Source: Myxococcota bacterium (GTDB lineage Bacteria; Myxococcota; UBA727; JAHDBA01). From it: DNA of 64,000 bases. The translations under genes were made by a program, and so were the position numbers. The stretch covers positions 1-64,000 of the forward strand of contig JAHDBA010000007.1 in NCBI GenBank assembly GCA_020630615.1, in the 5' to 3' direction. Under the pieces are notes generated by a model, which was not told where the DNA came from, ran no database searches, and worked only from the letters and a program-made list of their open reading frames with translations. Positions 25,136 through 34,607 of this stretch are shown in pieces (the first letter of the stretch is position 1; every line of letters starts with the position of its first letter).

Positions 25136-27064
25136 TCATGTGCTTTTTTCCCCATCGAGATAGCGATAGATTGTCCGGGGATCGATTTCGAGACTTCGGG
25201 CTGCTTGAGTCCGATTCCCGCCAAAACGATCCAGTGTGGTGAGAATATGTTGGCGTTTGAACGCGTCGGTGGCGTCTGCCAAACTTTGAACCTCTTTCTG
25301 CTCTTCAGGAAGCGCTAAATCGTCCAAGCCAATGTCATCGCCGACTCCCAAAATCATCGCGCGCTTGAGACGATTCTCAAGTTCCCGTACATTCCCAGGA
25401 AAGGAATATTCCAAAAGTGCAGACAATGCTTCTTTTGAAATTCTTTTTTGGGGTAACCCCAAGTCTCTCTCAAAATGTTGCATGAGAAAACGTGTAATCA
25501 AGTGAACGTCTTTTCCACGTTCTCGAAGAGGCGGCACTTCAATCGTAATCACATTGAGTCTGTAAAAAAGGTCTTCTCGAAAAGTCCCTTCATCAACCAT
25601 TTGCTTGAGGTCTCGATGCGTTGCCCCGACAACTCGAATATCAACCTTTTGACCTTCATTTGCTCCAACAGGCGTAACAACTCGCTCTTGCAATACACGC
25701 AGAAGCTTTACCTGCACAGACAATGGCATCTCGCCAATCTCGTCGAGAAAAAGCGTGCCTCCGTCGGCATGAACCAAATGCCCTACTCGGTCTTCTGCCG
25801 CATCTGTGAATGCACCTTTAACATGCCCAAAGAGCTCCGATTCCAAAAGATTTTCAGGGATCGCCCCACAATTCAGAATAACCAATTGTCCCTTGTTGCG
25901 ATCCGAGCGCTGGTGAATCTCTCGAGCAACGAGTTCTTTACCTGTCCCTGTTTCACCATGAATTAAAACGCTGACGCCTGTTTTTGCGACACGCTCGATG
26001 CGGTCATAAACGATTTGCATCGAAGATGAAGCACCCAACATTGCTCCATAGCGATTCGAATTTTGCGCTTCTTTCAAAAGGCGGTTTTCATCATTCAGCT
26101 GCCCAAGATTGCGAGCCTGCGCAATGATAAGAGCGACGAAACTTGCAAGCGTTTCTGCTTGCACCAACCAATGTGCGGAGATCGCATCTCGAAGTCCCTT
26201 ATTACCCGTGTAAAGTACACCAATAACCTTTTGATCAACCTTCAGTGCAACACAAAGCACGCTTGAAAGTTTTAAGGCAAGCACTGAATCTGCTTCTGCA
26301 AATCGTTCATGGTGCGCAATCTGGTCGATAAAGAGGGTCTGCCCCGAGGATAAAACATGTGAGACGACAGTATCCGAGGCCAACGCACTAAGTTTTGAGT
26401 TTGCCCCGGTCGAATCCGTTGATTCGATAACGTTCGTGTGCGCAAAAATATCCTGATAGTCATGTGCCCCGTCTGGATGATCACTCAACAACAAGAAAGC
26501 ATGTTCTGCACCGGTGACTTCAATCCAAGACTCAAGGACCGACTGGCATATCGTACGCACATCATCTTGCGCATTCATTCGATTGGACATGAGCTCAAGA
26601 ATTCTGAGCACTCGAGTCCCCTCATCGACCTCTTTTGGGTCTACACCATGTATCAAATGATCAGTATTCGAAGGCAGAATCGACTTATGTTCACTTCGCT
26701 TAGGGTTCGTCTCCGAGTGCAAAGCATGCTGCCTGACCCTATCATCATGACGTACTCGTGCGGCCTGTACATTGTGATGTTCAAGCTTGAACACAATCCC
26801 AGCAAGCGCAAAGTGCTCAAGGTCACCAATAAGTCTTTGATTCTCAATCGAATTCCCAGAACACAAAACGAAGGGCCCCTCGTGTTCAACGATATGAGCG
26901 CCCTGTTCACGCCCTTTCAATACGAAGTATGAATCCGCAGCGGCCTGATCTTCGAGCCTAAAATCCGCGTGCTCACTACCACCAACAAGGACTTCTTCAA
27001 GACCGAAGGGTATACACTCCCCGCAATGGCGTCCACTCAGAATTCGGATTTGCCAATCACTCAT
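25136..27064 (-). CDS. Sigma-54-dependent transcriptional activator with FHA-like and GAF modules
   Basis: A 642-residue enhancer-binding protein. Residues 1-95 resemble a degenerate FHA beta-sandwich. Residues about 148-318 are a GAF domain (FLLLSDHPD ... VIGVLYTGNKG). The AAA+ domain has GETGTGKE (370-377), the sigma-54-contacting GAFTDA loop (417-422), Walker B GGTLFLDEIG and the sensor region FREDLFYRLNVI. The C-terminal Fis-type helix-turn-helix reads GGNRTQAARSLEIDPRTIYRYL. It should activate RpoN promoters in response to phospho-Thr binding or a small ligand. The ATG at 27064 has a GGGAG SD and overlaps the upstream stop by 8 nt, so it is translated with the membrane protein and kinase before it. 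The kinase is a likely upstream signal (inference). Confidence 0.92.
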   Translation of the reverse strand: MSDWQIRILSGRHCGECIPFGLEEVLVGGSEHADFRLEDQAAADSYFVLKGREQGAHIVEHEGPFVLCSGNSIENQRLIGDLEHFALAGIVFKLEHHNVQAARVRHDDRVRQHALHSETNPKRSEHKSILPSNTDHLIHGVDPKEVDEGTRVLRILELMSNRMNAQDDVRTICQSVLESWIEVTGAEHAFLLLSDHPDGAHDYQDIFAHTNVIESTDSTGANSKLSALASDTVVSHVLSSGQTLFIDQIAHHERFAEADSVLALKLSSVLCVALKVDQKVIGVLYTGNKGLRDAISAHWLVQAETLASFVALIIAQARNLGQLNDENRLLKEAQNSNRYGAMLGASSSMQIVYDRIERVAKTGVSVLIHGETGTGKELVAREIHQRSDRNKGQLVILNCGAIPENLLESELFGHVKGAFTDAAEDRVGHLVHADGGTLFLDEIGEMPLSVQVKLLRVLQERVVTPVGANEGQKVDIRVVGATHRDLKQMVDEGTFREDLFYRLNVITIEVPPLRERGKDVHLITRFLMQHFERDLGLPQKRISKEALSALLEYSFPGNVRELENRLKRAMILGVGDDIGLDDLALPEEQKEVQSLADATDAFKRQHILTTLDRFGGNRTQAARSLEIDPRTIYRYLDGEKST

Positions 27065-27926
27065 CGAGTGCTCCCTTTCCAGATAACCCGAAGAGCACAC
27101 TTCCGGCCTCGGCCTCAACGCCATCAATCTTCTTTTCGATGCGGCGGACATTATAGGTGTCAGCGACAGAGATAAGATACGAGAGGCCAAAGACGCCCAA
27201 ACTTGCAACCTGTGTCCACCACACGCTTTGGTACAAACGTGCATCGTCTACAGAATCGACATACCCATCGCGACCACGAAGAAATTGTAGTCGCCAATAC
27301 GTACCAATATTAACTCCGAGCGCTACGCTTTGTAAGCTCCCGTGAATTAGGCCGCGGACTTTTCGCCCATGCAACATTAGGTTCCCTCCAAACGGAGTCA
27401 GGTCACTAACCCAATGGTGTTCCAATTCGGATGTCTGACCATCTCCTCTTGCTGGTGTCGTGTTCTCATCACGCAAGAGGACTTTGTCTAACCCAGGTGA
27501 TTGAAGTCCCGGATTCCCCTCGGCAGCACGCCTACGCGCTTGGAGATCAAGCTTCATTTCGCCAAATCGAAAAAGTAGATCATGGTCATGATGAAGGGGG
27601 TCGAGTTCAACATCTTCATCAAGAATCAATATTTTTTCTAAGGCTTTATCACGAAGAGCAAAGTCTTGCTCACGATGCGCACACGCAGCACGCAAAGTGT
27701 GCCACTCAATTGCCCAAATTTGTCTTCGCTCGCCCAAGAGGCCAGGTCCCGCTAGATGCTCATCGTTGCTCGCAAGTGCTAATGTTTGAGCACAATTGTT
27801 TTGCGCTTTTTCATTCTTCATCTCTTGAAGACTTTGCTGAAGGGTTCGACCCTCGAAACTTGGAGACTCTTGTGTTTGTGCGTGTGCAGAGACTCCAAAG
27901 GCGAATGTTGTCAAAAAGAGCCGCAA
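27057..27926 (-). CDS. Exported protein with helical domain and C-terminal membrane segments
   Basis: About 289 residues from a TTG start that gives an ideal signal peptide (MRLFLTTFAFGVSAHAQ). A periplasmic helical, Cys-containing region follows (CAQTLALASNDEHL ... LRAACAHREQDFALRDKALEKI), reading like the N-terminal TPR-type part of myxobacterial DUF5683-like proteins. Then TPFGGNLMLHGRKVRGLIHG and two membrane segments ending LGVFGLSYLISVAD, matching the P-x-G-x-G-x-x-x-x-G small membrane motif. TTG at 27926 lies 17 nt after the kinase stop, with AAGG 11 nt upstream; GTG at 28001 would instead overlap the kinase gene and add 25 residues. It overlaps the next gene by 8 nt. Confidence 0.72.
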   Translation of the reverse strand: MRLFLTTFAFGVSAHAQTQESPSFEGRTLQQSLQEMKNEKAQNNCAQTLALASNDEHLAGPGLLGERRQIWAIEWHTLRAACAHREQDFALRDKALEKILILDEDVELDPLHHDHDLLFRFGEMKLDLQARRRAAEGNPGLQSPGLDKVLLRDENTTPARGDGQTSELEHHWVSDLTPFGGNLMLHGRKVRGLIHGSLQSVALGVNIGTYWRLQFLRGRDGYVDSVDDARLYQSVWWTQVASLGVFGLSYLISVADTYNVRRIEKKIDGVEAEAGSVLFGLSGKGALDE

Positions 27927-27943
27927 CCCGTATTTAACCTTGC

Positions 27944-29998
27944 TCAGCGAAGTGCTTCTAAGGTCACGTCGATATTCTTTGTTTTGCCTGCACTCAACCA
28001 CACTCTCTTTCTAAGAGGTTGGTAACCCTTTTTCGAGAAAATAATCTCGAAATTTTCAACGCTACGCCCTGATTCAATCGCAACTACGATCGGGCGCGCA
28101 ACACTGGCCATGCTGGTCCCCAATAATTTTGGTTTTCTGGCGGTCTCCCCGCGAAGTGAGCTGACCCACAAATCACAGTCAATATTCGAGCGAACTCGTA
28201 AAAGCGCAGGCTTTGTTCGCAACTCGGGCTTAAGCTTAAATACCTCGTCGGCCTCAGTCAGCGATATCGTTTTGTTCCAGCCCTGCATCAGTGGATGCAT
28301 CACTCGAACCTGATGCGTGCCCACCCTAAGATCCCCAGACCATTTCTTTGCCCGCTTGGCGACGAGCGTATCGTCTATCCACATTTCTGCAGGATGAGCA
28401 AGCTCAATGCTTACGCTTCGAATTCGCTCATTGGATTCCTCTCTTTTTTTGTTTTGCCGACTCTTCTTGATCGTGGCTCGCTCGGGCAGCATGTTCTTGG
28501 TTTGAACGCGTGGCGCATTCGGCCTCTTATTCTTCTTTGCTAAGTTCTCCTTCATCTTCACTTTTTGTATTTCTTCGTGCGTTACCACCGGGTTTTTTGC
28601 CCACGTTGTATTTAAAAACCCGCGTACTTGCTCCTCTTTGCCCTCTTCATTGAGATCGCTTTTCGAGCCAGAGTTACCTTCGATCTTGGCTTTGAACACC
28701 GGCGCATCACTTTCAAGATTTTTGGACTTCAAGCTTTGGGATTCACTCCCCTCACTCCTTTCCTGCACATTAAGTTTAAGAAAAGAGGGCAGTCCAATGG
28801 TACCGAGTGAAAACAAACTCACAACACTCATAGCGACGACGGCTATGAAGGCGAGTCTAAATTTTTTGTTCGTTGCTCCCTTTATCGAAAGTGTATCTTT
28901 GGGCGTCTGTTGGTGCGCATCGTCGACTTCCACATGTTCTGCAACGAAACTTTGGCCCGCTGCGAGTTTCTCAAGACCTTCCTCTCCCCACTGTGTTTTA
29001 TATCGCTTCAATAAAACACGCTGCAGCAGTGTGTCTTCCCTGCTCTTTCGATCTTTTAGGCGTTCGAGATAGTGTTTCCGTAGCCAAGATATCGACCATC
29101 CACCTGAGGAATCTAAGGTTCGCGTTATGATCTCAGCTGTAGGTAATGCTAAGAAAGAAAGACAGGATTCAATCTCCACGCGAAGATCTTCAGCACTGGC
29201 GTAGCGTGTATCTGCTTCATGCCGAAGACAGCGGTCAACAACGCGCCTTAACGAAGCGAGTAAAAAAGGCGAGTTTTTTTGTAAATCCGTACGTTGGCCA
29301 CGTGAAATTTTGTGAAGGAGAGCAGCAATACTATTGCCCTCAAAAGGCCGTTCGCCACTCACCAGATAGGCGAATACGCCACCAAGAGCAAAGATGTCAC
29401 TTTGCACACTTGCAAGGTCGGCGTCCAAGAGCTCAGGGGCCAAATACGCAGGTGAACCGACCAGAGCACCGGTCGCAGTGATTGAAGTCGCCTTCTCCCC
29501 CAGCGCAATTCCAAAGTCCATGAGCTTCACGCACCCGTCTCGGGCAATCATGATATTCTCAGGCTTAATATCACGATGGATGAGTCCTGCGGCGTGAACA
29601 ACTTGTAATGTCTTTGCAACTTGAGCGATGCAGGCCGCACCGAATTCTGGTGCATGATGCGTAGGGTGTGTCTCAATCAATTGTGCAAGAGTTCGGCCCT
29701 CAATGAGCTCCATTGCGAGAATCCATCTTCCCTCCACCTGAGCATAGTCATAGATTCGAACCAAGCCTCGATCGTCAAGCTCCATTAAGGCTTGTGCTTC
29801 ACGTTCGAAGCGCTTCAGTTGTATCGACTCTTTCTGTAAATGAGGATGCAACACTTTGAGTGCGCAAAGACCTTCGCTCTCTCTACTTTCATTCTTCGCA
29901 CGATAAACAATACTGCTCGCCCCTCGACCCAACTCCCCCAATATTCGGTAGGGTCCGATCGTATCCGAGTCCAGATGCAGAGTCTCGTGCTGTGACAC
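27944..29998 (-). CDS. Transmembrane Ser/Thr protein kinase with PEGA-like extracytoplasmic repeats
   Basis: A 684-residue protein. The kinase domain is at about 17-285 with GELGRGASSIVY, Lys48, HRDIKPEN (141-148) and DFG (161-163), all intact. One TM helix is at about 381-404. The outer part has a Lys/Ser-rich linker and then two beta-sandwich units resembling PEGA domains (AEMWIDDTLVAKRAKKWSGD ... LRVGTHQVRVMHP and CDLWVSSLRG ... FEIIFSKKGYQPLRKRVWLS). PEGA modules are thought to bind cell-wall or surface components. Start GTG at 29998 lies 2 nt after the preceding stop and has AAAGG upstream. It is the central signalling gene of the array and may phosphorylate Thr sites recognised by the FHA-like activator (inference). 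Confidence 0.92.
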   Translation of the reverse strand: MSQHETLHLDSDTIGPYRILGELGRGASSIVYRAKNESRESEGLCALKVLHPHLQKESIQLKRFEREAQALMELDDRGLVRIYDYAQVEGRWILAMELIEGRTLAQLIETHPTHHAPEFGAACIAQVAKTLQVVHAAGLIHRDIKPENIMIARDGCVKLMDFGIALGEKATSITATGALVGSPAYLAPELLDADLASVQSDIFALGGVFAYLVSGERPFEGNSIAALLHKISRGQRTDLQKNSPFLLASLRRVVDRCLRHEADTRYASAEDLRVEIESCLSFLALPTAEIITRTLDSSGGWSISWLRKHYLERLKDRKSREDTLLQRVLLKRYKTQWGEEGLEKLAAGQSFVAEHVEVDDAHQQTPKDTLSIKGATNKKFRLAFIAVVAMSVVSLFSLGTIGLPSFLKLNVQERSEGSESQSLKSKNLESDAPVFKAKIEGNSGSKSDLNEEGKEEQVRGFLNTTWAKNPVVTHEEIQKVKMKENLAKKNKRPNAPRVQTKNMLPERATIKKSRQNKKREESNERIRSVSIELAHPAEMWIDDTLVAKRAKKWSGDLRVGTHQVRVMHPLMQGWNKTISLTEADEVFKLKPELRTKPALLRVRSNIDCDLWVSSLRGETARKPKLLGTSMASVARPIVVAIESGRSVENFEIIFSKKGYQPLRKRVWLSAGKTKNIDVTLEALR

Positions 29999-30000
29999 GC

Positions 30001-31308
30001 CTATGCCTTTTGGTAATATGGGTTTGCTCCAGATGCATGATCCGTCGTGTCCACAATGTGCACAATCGAAGGTAGTGCTTCACGAACTCGCGTTTTAATC
30101 CCTTGTTGTAAAGTTACTGAGGCCATGCCGCAACCTTGACACCCGCCACCCATCTCCAAAAAAGCTGTGTCTTCCAGAAGCTCAAGCAAGCGCACATATC
30201 CACCATGCGCAGCTAACCCTGGATTAATCTCGCTACGTATCAAATCATCCAACTCTTCTGCGCGCCCATCCTGCCACCCGTCATCAACATTCGGGTTCGC
30301 AAACTTAAAACCTTCTTGTCCTTCTTGGGTTAAGAAATCGATGCGCGCTTGATCTAAAATTAAGGCACTAAAGCGATCGACCCAAAGCCGCAGCCCTTCA
30401 AAATTCATTTCAAAGGCGTCTTCCGGTTTTTCATTTTCATGAATCACATCAAGTTCATAATTGCATTGCTTGGCTCCCATACGCTTTGCTCGAACTTGGA
30501 TTCCTTTCTCCTTTGCGTTCTCTTCGGAGTCCACTGCACCACGAAATGCATTCTGTGCACTCGGACTCAAGGCAATACGTGGTTCTTTTTGTGCTAAGAG
30601 ATTCGTAAGACGGTCACTCGCGCGTACTTTATTTGGATTGCGAATGACAAAGCCAGGTTTCGCATCTGCTTTATTTTTGTCTTCTCCAGTTGAGCTTTCA
30701 CCGCCGCGAAGGCCGTAGTCAATTTCCAATCCATCGATACGGTGCGCACTGGCAGGATCCACATGCACCTTGAAAAGTTCAGAGCCAAAGCTCAACTCCA
30801 CCTTGATATCGTTTTCACGCACCTTCGAAAACACCAGACCGTGCTCATAGGTTGCGCTTGCTTCGATTCGCAAACTCGTGTGCACTTCAGTCTCGCGCAT
30901 TTTCAGGAGTTCTCTTTGCGCAGGCTCGGCGACAAGAATGTTTGGGATTCCCTCCGGTGCCGGTGGGTAGAGATTCGCACCGGCTTTCTCAAAGATTGAA
31001 ACTCGCTCGTGTGGGTCGAGTGCCAAAAGCTCCTCTTGACGCCCCAAGATGTTTCCACCGACGAAGAGACATCCATCGTCGCCAAGAACCAAATCCGATT
31101 TTGCCATCGCCTCACGAACAAGGTCTTGTGTTCCGCCAAAGAGGTTCAAATCAACAGTCGCGTAGGATTCTAAATAAACATCCAAAAGCTCGACAAAATT
31201 TTCGCTGGCGAGACTCTCCGGTTCTCCGCGTGTTCCAAACATAAAGAGCACTACTGGATCTCTTGAAAGGTATACCTCAAGACCCGAACTGTTTTGATTC
31301 TCAGACAT
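30001..31308 (-). CDS. NfuA-like Fe-S carrier with extra N-terminal domain
   Basis: A 435-residue protein. The N-terminal about 100 residues (VVLFMFGTRGEPESLASENF and on) look like a small alpha/beta, possibly thioredoxin-like fold, but without a CxxC. The middle (about 255-345) matches a degenerate A-type carrier domain: RIALSPSAQNAF ... YELDVIHENEKPEDAFE ... GFKFANPN, with the usual Cys residues missing as in NfuA. The C-terminal Nfu domain has AHGGYVRLLEL and GGGCQGCGM, with Cys390/Cys393 for [4Fe-4S] binding. It should deliver clusters to apo-proteins in the cytoplasm. The longer-than-usual architecture and the 2-nt spacing to a kinase gene are unusual. ATG at 31308; weak SD. Confidence 0.85.
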   Translation of the reverse strand: MSENQNSSGLEVYLSRDPVVLFMFGTRGEPESLASENFVELLDVYLESYATVDLNLFGGTQDLVREAMAKSDLVLGDDGCLFVGGNILGRQEELLALDPHERVSIFEKAGANLYPPAPEGIPNILVAEPAQRELLKMRETEVHTSLRIEASATYEHGLVFSKVRENDIKVELSFGSELFKVHVDPASAHRIDGLEIDYGLRGGESSTGEDKNKADAKPGFVIRNPNKVRASDRLTNLLAQKEPRIALSPSAQNAFRGAVDSEENAKEKGIQVRAKRMGAKQCNYELDVIHENEKPEDAFEMNFEGLRLWVDRFSALILDQARIDFLTQEGQEGFKFANPNVDDGWQDGRAEELDDLIRSEINPGLAAHGGYVRLLELLEDTAFLEMGGGCQGCGMASVTLQQGIKTRVREALPSIVHIVDTTDHASGANPYYQKA

Positions 31309-31438
31309 GCCTTGATTAAAGGACTCTACCCTCCTGGACGCAATACCGAATTGACTCTTTTAAGCTCTTTTTCATCTCACAACTTGCGTATTAAGATTCT
31401 TCTTATACACAAAAACTAAATGTATTGCGCGTCTTATT

Positions 31439-31972
31439 TTAAGGCGCTTTTCGAAATATTCCTGAGGCCCACGCCGGTACACCATCGCGCATCCAAACCA
31501 TTGAATCGACATGGCGATTTGGGATCGTAATGTCCTCAGGTTTTTCGTAGGTGCGAAACACAAGATCCCAAAAATGTGTCGTGACACCATGGTTAACCCA
31601 TGGGTTCTTGAAATGATGATAGAAGTGACAACATCGCATGAAGCGGCTGTACGCAAAACGCGTGTCTTTTTCATGAATGTTTTGGTGGGTTCGCTCGTAA
31701 ATGTACCAACCTGCTACGAAGCCAGTACTTGTAGCTACTGCAAAACCAAGGGCCATCACAATATACATTACGCATGCAACAAGAACCCACACGAGCAGGG
31801 CAAGCGGGATTTTGTTCACCCACCTCTCAAAGTAGTTCAGATCAGCGTGATGTTTCAAATGTTCACGGGAAAAAGCAACGCGTCCCTTGGCGACATGCCC
31901 GGCAAAGCGATGCAAGAGATATTCCGCCAAGGTCCAAAGTACGATGCCGCTACCGAAAGCTAAGAGGATCAT
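31439..31972 (-). CDS. Fatty acid hydroxylase / sterol desaturase superfamily membrane protein
   Basis: A 177-residue integral membrane protein with the His clusters of the di-iron hydroxylase superfamily: HRFAGH near residue 21, HLKHH near 38, HQNIHE near 96 and CHFYHHF...NHGVTTHFWD near 115-137. Hydrophobic helices lie at about 1-20 and 55-90. Members hydroxylate lipids or carotenoids using O2. The exact substrate cannot be told. ATG at 31972 has no visible SD and a very AT-rich upstream region. The gene stands alone between pgeF and the NfuA-like gene. Confidence 0.85.
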   Translation of the reverse strand: MILLAFGSGIVLWTLAEYLLHRFAGHVAKGRVAFSREHLKHHADLNYFERWVNKIPLALLVWVLVACVMYIVMALGFAVATSTGFVAGWYIYERTHQNIHEKDTRFAYSRFMRCCHFYHHFKNPWVNHGVTTHFWDLVFRTYEKPEDITIPNRHVDSMVWMRDGVPAWASGIFRKAP

Positions 31973-32048
31973 AATTTATGATATAAAAATCCTTGAAACT
32001 CTTCAAATCATCATGCACTCGAAAAACAGTTCTCACCACTTAAAACGT

Positions 32049-32870
32049 TCACGAAAAGGTTTCTGGCAAAAGCACTGGCGCCTCAAAGCGCCCGATTACA
32101 CTGAGCTGGCGACCAGTTTTCGGGTTTCTACGATATGAGAAGTATTCAAGATTGTTGGCTTTTGTACAGGAATTAATTCGTGCACATCGATGCACGCCGC
32201 ATCGTTGTAGCTCATCCAAAAGCCATTGCGATAAATCAAAGAAATAGCGTTGCTCGTGCCCCAAGGCATCCTCTCTGCCGAGCTCTTCCTTTTCCGAAAG
32301 TTCAACAAGATCGGAATCCGGTGAGCACTTGAACGCACGGAGTACTTCAACCCCAACTTCAAAGCTCCGCTTTTGAATGCAAGGGCCTACCCCAACACAT
32401 AGTTCATTCGCCAAGACCCCCTGGCTTTTGAATCCTTCCAACATTGAGTGAATTATCCCTGATGATGCGCCTCGCCAACCTGCGTGTGCTGCCCCGACAA
32501 CACGACCATCCCGACTTGACCAAAGCATTGGCGCGCAATCCGCACTACGAATACCAAGACCGATGTTTCCAAGACGCGAAATCATTCCATCCGCTTTAGC
32601 CCCTTGCACTTCATCGACATTCTTCTCGTCGAGTACGATTACATTCGTGCCGTGGACTTGTTCGAGCGTAATGAGTTCTTTCGGTCTTAAACCCAATTGA
32701 AAGCGAACACGAGCTAAGTTCTCCTCAACTCGAGCCGGAGAGTCATCGACATCAAAACTTGTATTCAAACCGCGAAAAGGGTCAGGCGAAGTCCCACCAA
32801 TCCGACCAAAAAAGCGATGGGATACACCCTTAATCTCTTGAAATAAGTCTAGTTCGATACCCAACGTCAT
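32049..32870 (-). CDS. pgeF: PgeF/YfiH-family (laccase-domain) purine nucleoside phosphorylase-like protein
   Basis: A 273-residue protein with the family zinc-site motifs: EQVHGTNV, IRSADCAPML and GAAHAGWRG. The C-terminus has SCTKANNLEYFSYRR, near the usual C-T-x-x-x-x-x-x-Y-S-x-R block. Members act on purine nucleosides and edit peptidoglycan precursors. AAGGAG lies 9 nt before the ATG at 32870, inside the end of ubiB; the gap to ubiB is 3 nt, so they are co-transcribed. Confidence 0.93.
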   Translation of the reverse strand: MTLGIELDLFQEIKGVSHRFFGRIGGTSPDPFRGLNTSFDVDDSPARVEENLARVRFQLGLRPKELITLEQVHGTNVIVLDEKNVDEVQGAKADGMISRLGNIGLGIRSADCAPMLWSSRDGRVVGAAHAGWRGASSGIIHSMLEGFKSQGVLANELCVGVGPCIQKRSFEVGVEVLRAFKCSPDSDLVELSEKEELGREDALGHEQRYFFDLSQWLLDELQRCGVHRCARINSCTKANNLEYFSYRRNPKTGRQLSVIGRFEAPVLLPETFS

Positions 32871-32873
32871 AAC

Positions 32874-34523
32874 TCAGCGCTCCTTGAGTCCACGTAACAA
32901 GAGCGTCATAGTCCATGCAGCTCCCCCCCACAAGAGAAGAGAAAGTAAAGGTAAGCCAAAGGCGAATGTCGTCCCACGATTAATTAGTATGGCACCCGCG
33001 AGCGTCAGCCCCAAGGCAACCAATGCGAGGGCCAAGCGAAAAAAACCTTCTCGAACAAAATGTGCGAGCTCATCGGATGCCTTATGCTGGAGCTGAATTC
33101 GCAACCCATGAGACTCAAGATCGTCCAGCACACGATCGAGACGCAGGGGTAAATCTTGACCCGAGTCCAGCCAACGCTGTGCCTGTCGCAGGGCGTTTTC
33201 TTTCAATGTCTCGGGTGTAAAGCGAGACGCAATCATCGTCTCGATGTAGGGGCGCGCCGCCTCAAGAAGATCGATATCGCCTGCAAGCTGCTTTGCTAAG
33301 CCTTCCGTCGTAACCAAAGCTTTGAACAGCATGGTAAAGTCTGCAGGCACACGAATACCATGTCGCATCGCCCCATTGCTCAGTTCATTCAAAAAAGCCC
33401 CAACCCGAACCTCGCTTAGGGGCTTGCCCACAACATGGCGCTCCAAAATCGAAATGACATCACTTTCGTATGCACGATAATCAAGCGCGCGTGTCGGCCG
33501 ACCCAATTTTAACCAAATACGTGCGACCCCAGCAAGATCTTCATTCATCACTGCAAGCATGACGTCGACAAGCTTCATTCGCATGCTCGGCGATAGCCGC
33601 CCCACCATACCAAAGTCAATAAGACCAAGGCGCCCATTTTCATCAAGAAAGACGTTGCCCGGGTGTAAATCACCATGAAAGAGTCCATCACGAAACAACA
33701 TCTTGAATGCCACATCAAGATATTGATGCGCCAGTTGATTACGGGCGTCTTCTGAAACAACGCTTGTCAGTTTCTGCCCGTGGATTTCTCCCATCGTCAA
33801 AACATTTTTTCGGGATACGCGATCGTATACCGCAGGGATTAGAACTTCAGGGTCATCCTTAAAATTCTCAGCCACACAACGTAAAGAGGCAGCCTCCCGA
33901 TCAAAGTCCAATTCGTTTATCAGGGAGTCACGGAAGTTCTCGAGCGCCCCTTTCAAATCGAAGATTTGGACCTCGGGGTAGATGGACTCAACTCTGCGAA
34001 TTAACCACCGCATTAAGGACAAATCCGCATCTAAGGTTTTACGCAATCCACGCCGACGTACTTTAATAACAACATTTTCACCACTCTTAAGTTTTGCACG
34101 ATGGACTTGAGCGATAGAGGCCGATGCCAAGGGCTGCTCGTCAACCCTTTCAAACTCTTCCGACAACTTTGCGTCCAAAGCATTTTCAATCGTTTCTTTG
34201 ACCTCAACCCACGGCAGCGGTGAAACCTGATCCTGCAGCACACTCAATGTCGTCGTCCAGTGATCTTGTAGAATATCCTCGCGCGTAGAAAGTATCTGGC
34301 CAAATTTGATATAGGTGGGCCCGAGATCTTGTAAAAGTCGACAAACACGTTCCGCGGTTGTCTTGTCGTTCTTAAATATGCTGAGCCGTCGATTTTCAAG
34401 AATATCCTGAAAACCATGCTTGATTAGAAGCGTTAAGACTTGTTGGCCGCGCGCAGCATCCTTCACACCCACCCGAAGTGCTTGCGATCCGTCCCAGATA
34501 CTCCTCACCAAGGATTGTGCCAT
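32874..34523 (-). CDS. ubiB: UbiB/ABC1 family atypical kinase/ATPase
   Basis: A 549-residue protein with the UbiB signatures: KFGQ (73-76), ASASIAQVH (about 133-141), HGDLHPGN (283-290) and DFG (303-305). The last about 60 residues form two membrane helices (FFRLALALVALGLTLAGAIL; AFGLPLLSLLLWGGAAW). UbiB proteins are ATPases that assist ubiquinone or other prenyl-lipid biosynthesis at the membrane. ATG at 34523 has GGAG 7 nt upstream. pgeF follows after 3 nt. No ubi or men gene is nearby. Confidence 0.94.
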   Translation of the reverse strand: MAQSLVRSIWDGSQALRVGVKDAARGQQVLTLLIKHGFQDILENRRLSIFKNDKTTAERVCRLLQDLGPTYIKFGQILSTREDILQDHWTTTLSVLQDQVSPLPWVEVKETIENALDAKLSEEFERVDEQPLASASIAQVHRAKLKSGENVVIKVRRRGLRKTLDADLSLMRWLIRRVESIYPEVQIFDLKGALENFRDSLINELDFDREAASLRCVAENFKDDPEVLIPAVYDRVSRKNVLTMGEIHGQKLTSVVSEDARNQLAHQYLDVAFKMLFRDGLFHGDLHPGNVFLDENGRLGLIDFGMVGRLSPSMRMKLVDVMLAVMNEDLAGVARIWLKLGRPTRALDYRAYESDVISILERHVVGKPLSEVRVGAFLNELSNGAMRHGIRVPADFTMLFKALVTTEGLAKQLAGDIDLLEAARPYIETMIASRFTPETLKENALRQAQRWLDSGQDLPLRLDRVLDDLESHGLRIQLQHKASDELAHFVREGFFRLALALVALGLTLAGAILINRGTTFAFGLPLLSLLLWGGAAWTMTLLLRGLKER

Positions 34524-34607
34524 TTTAATACTCCATCGAAGAATACTCTGAACTCAATCCCCAAATTGCGCCCGTAACATAAACCCAACTCACAACGTTA
34601 TGCTAGT

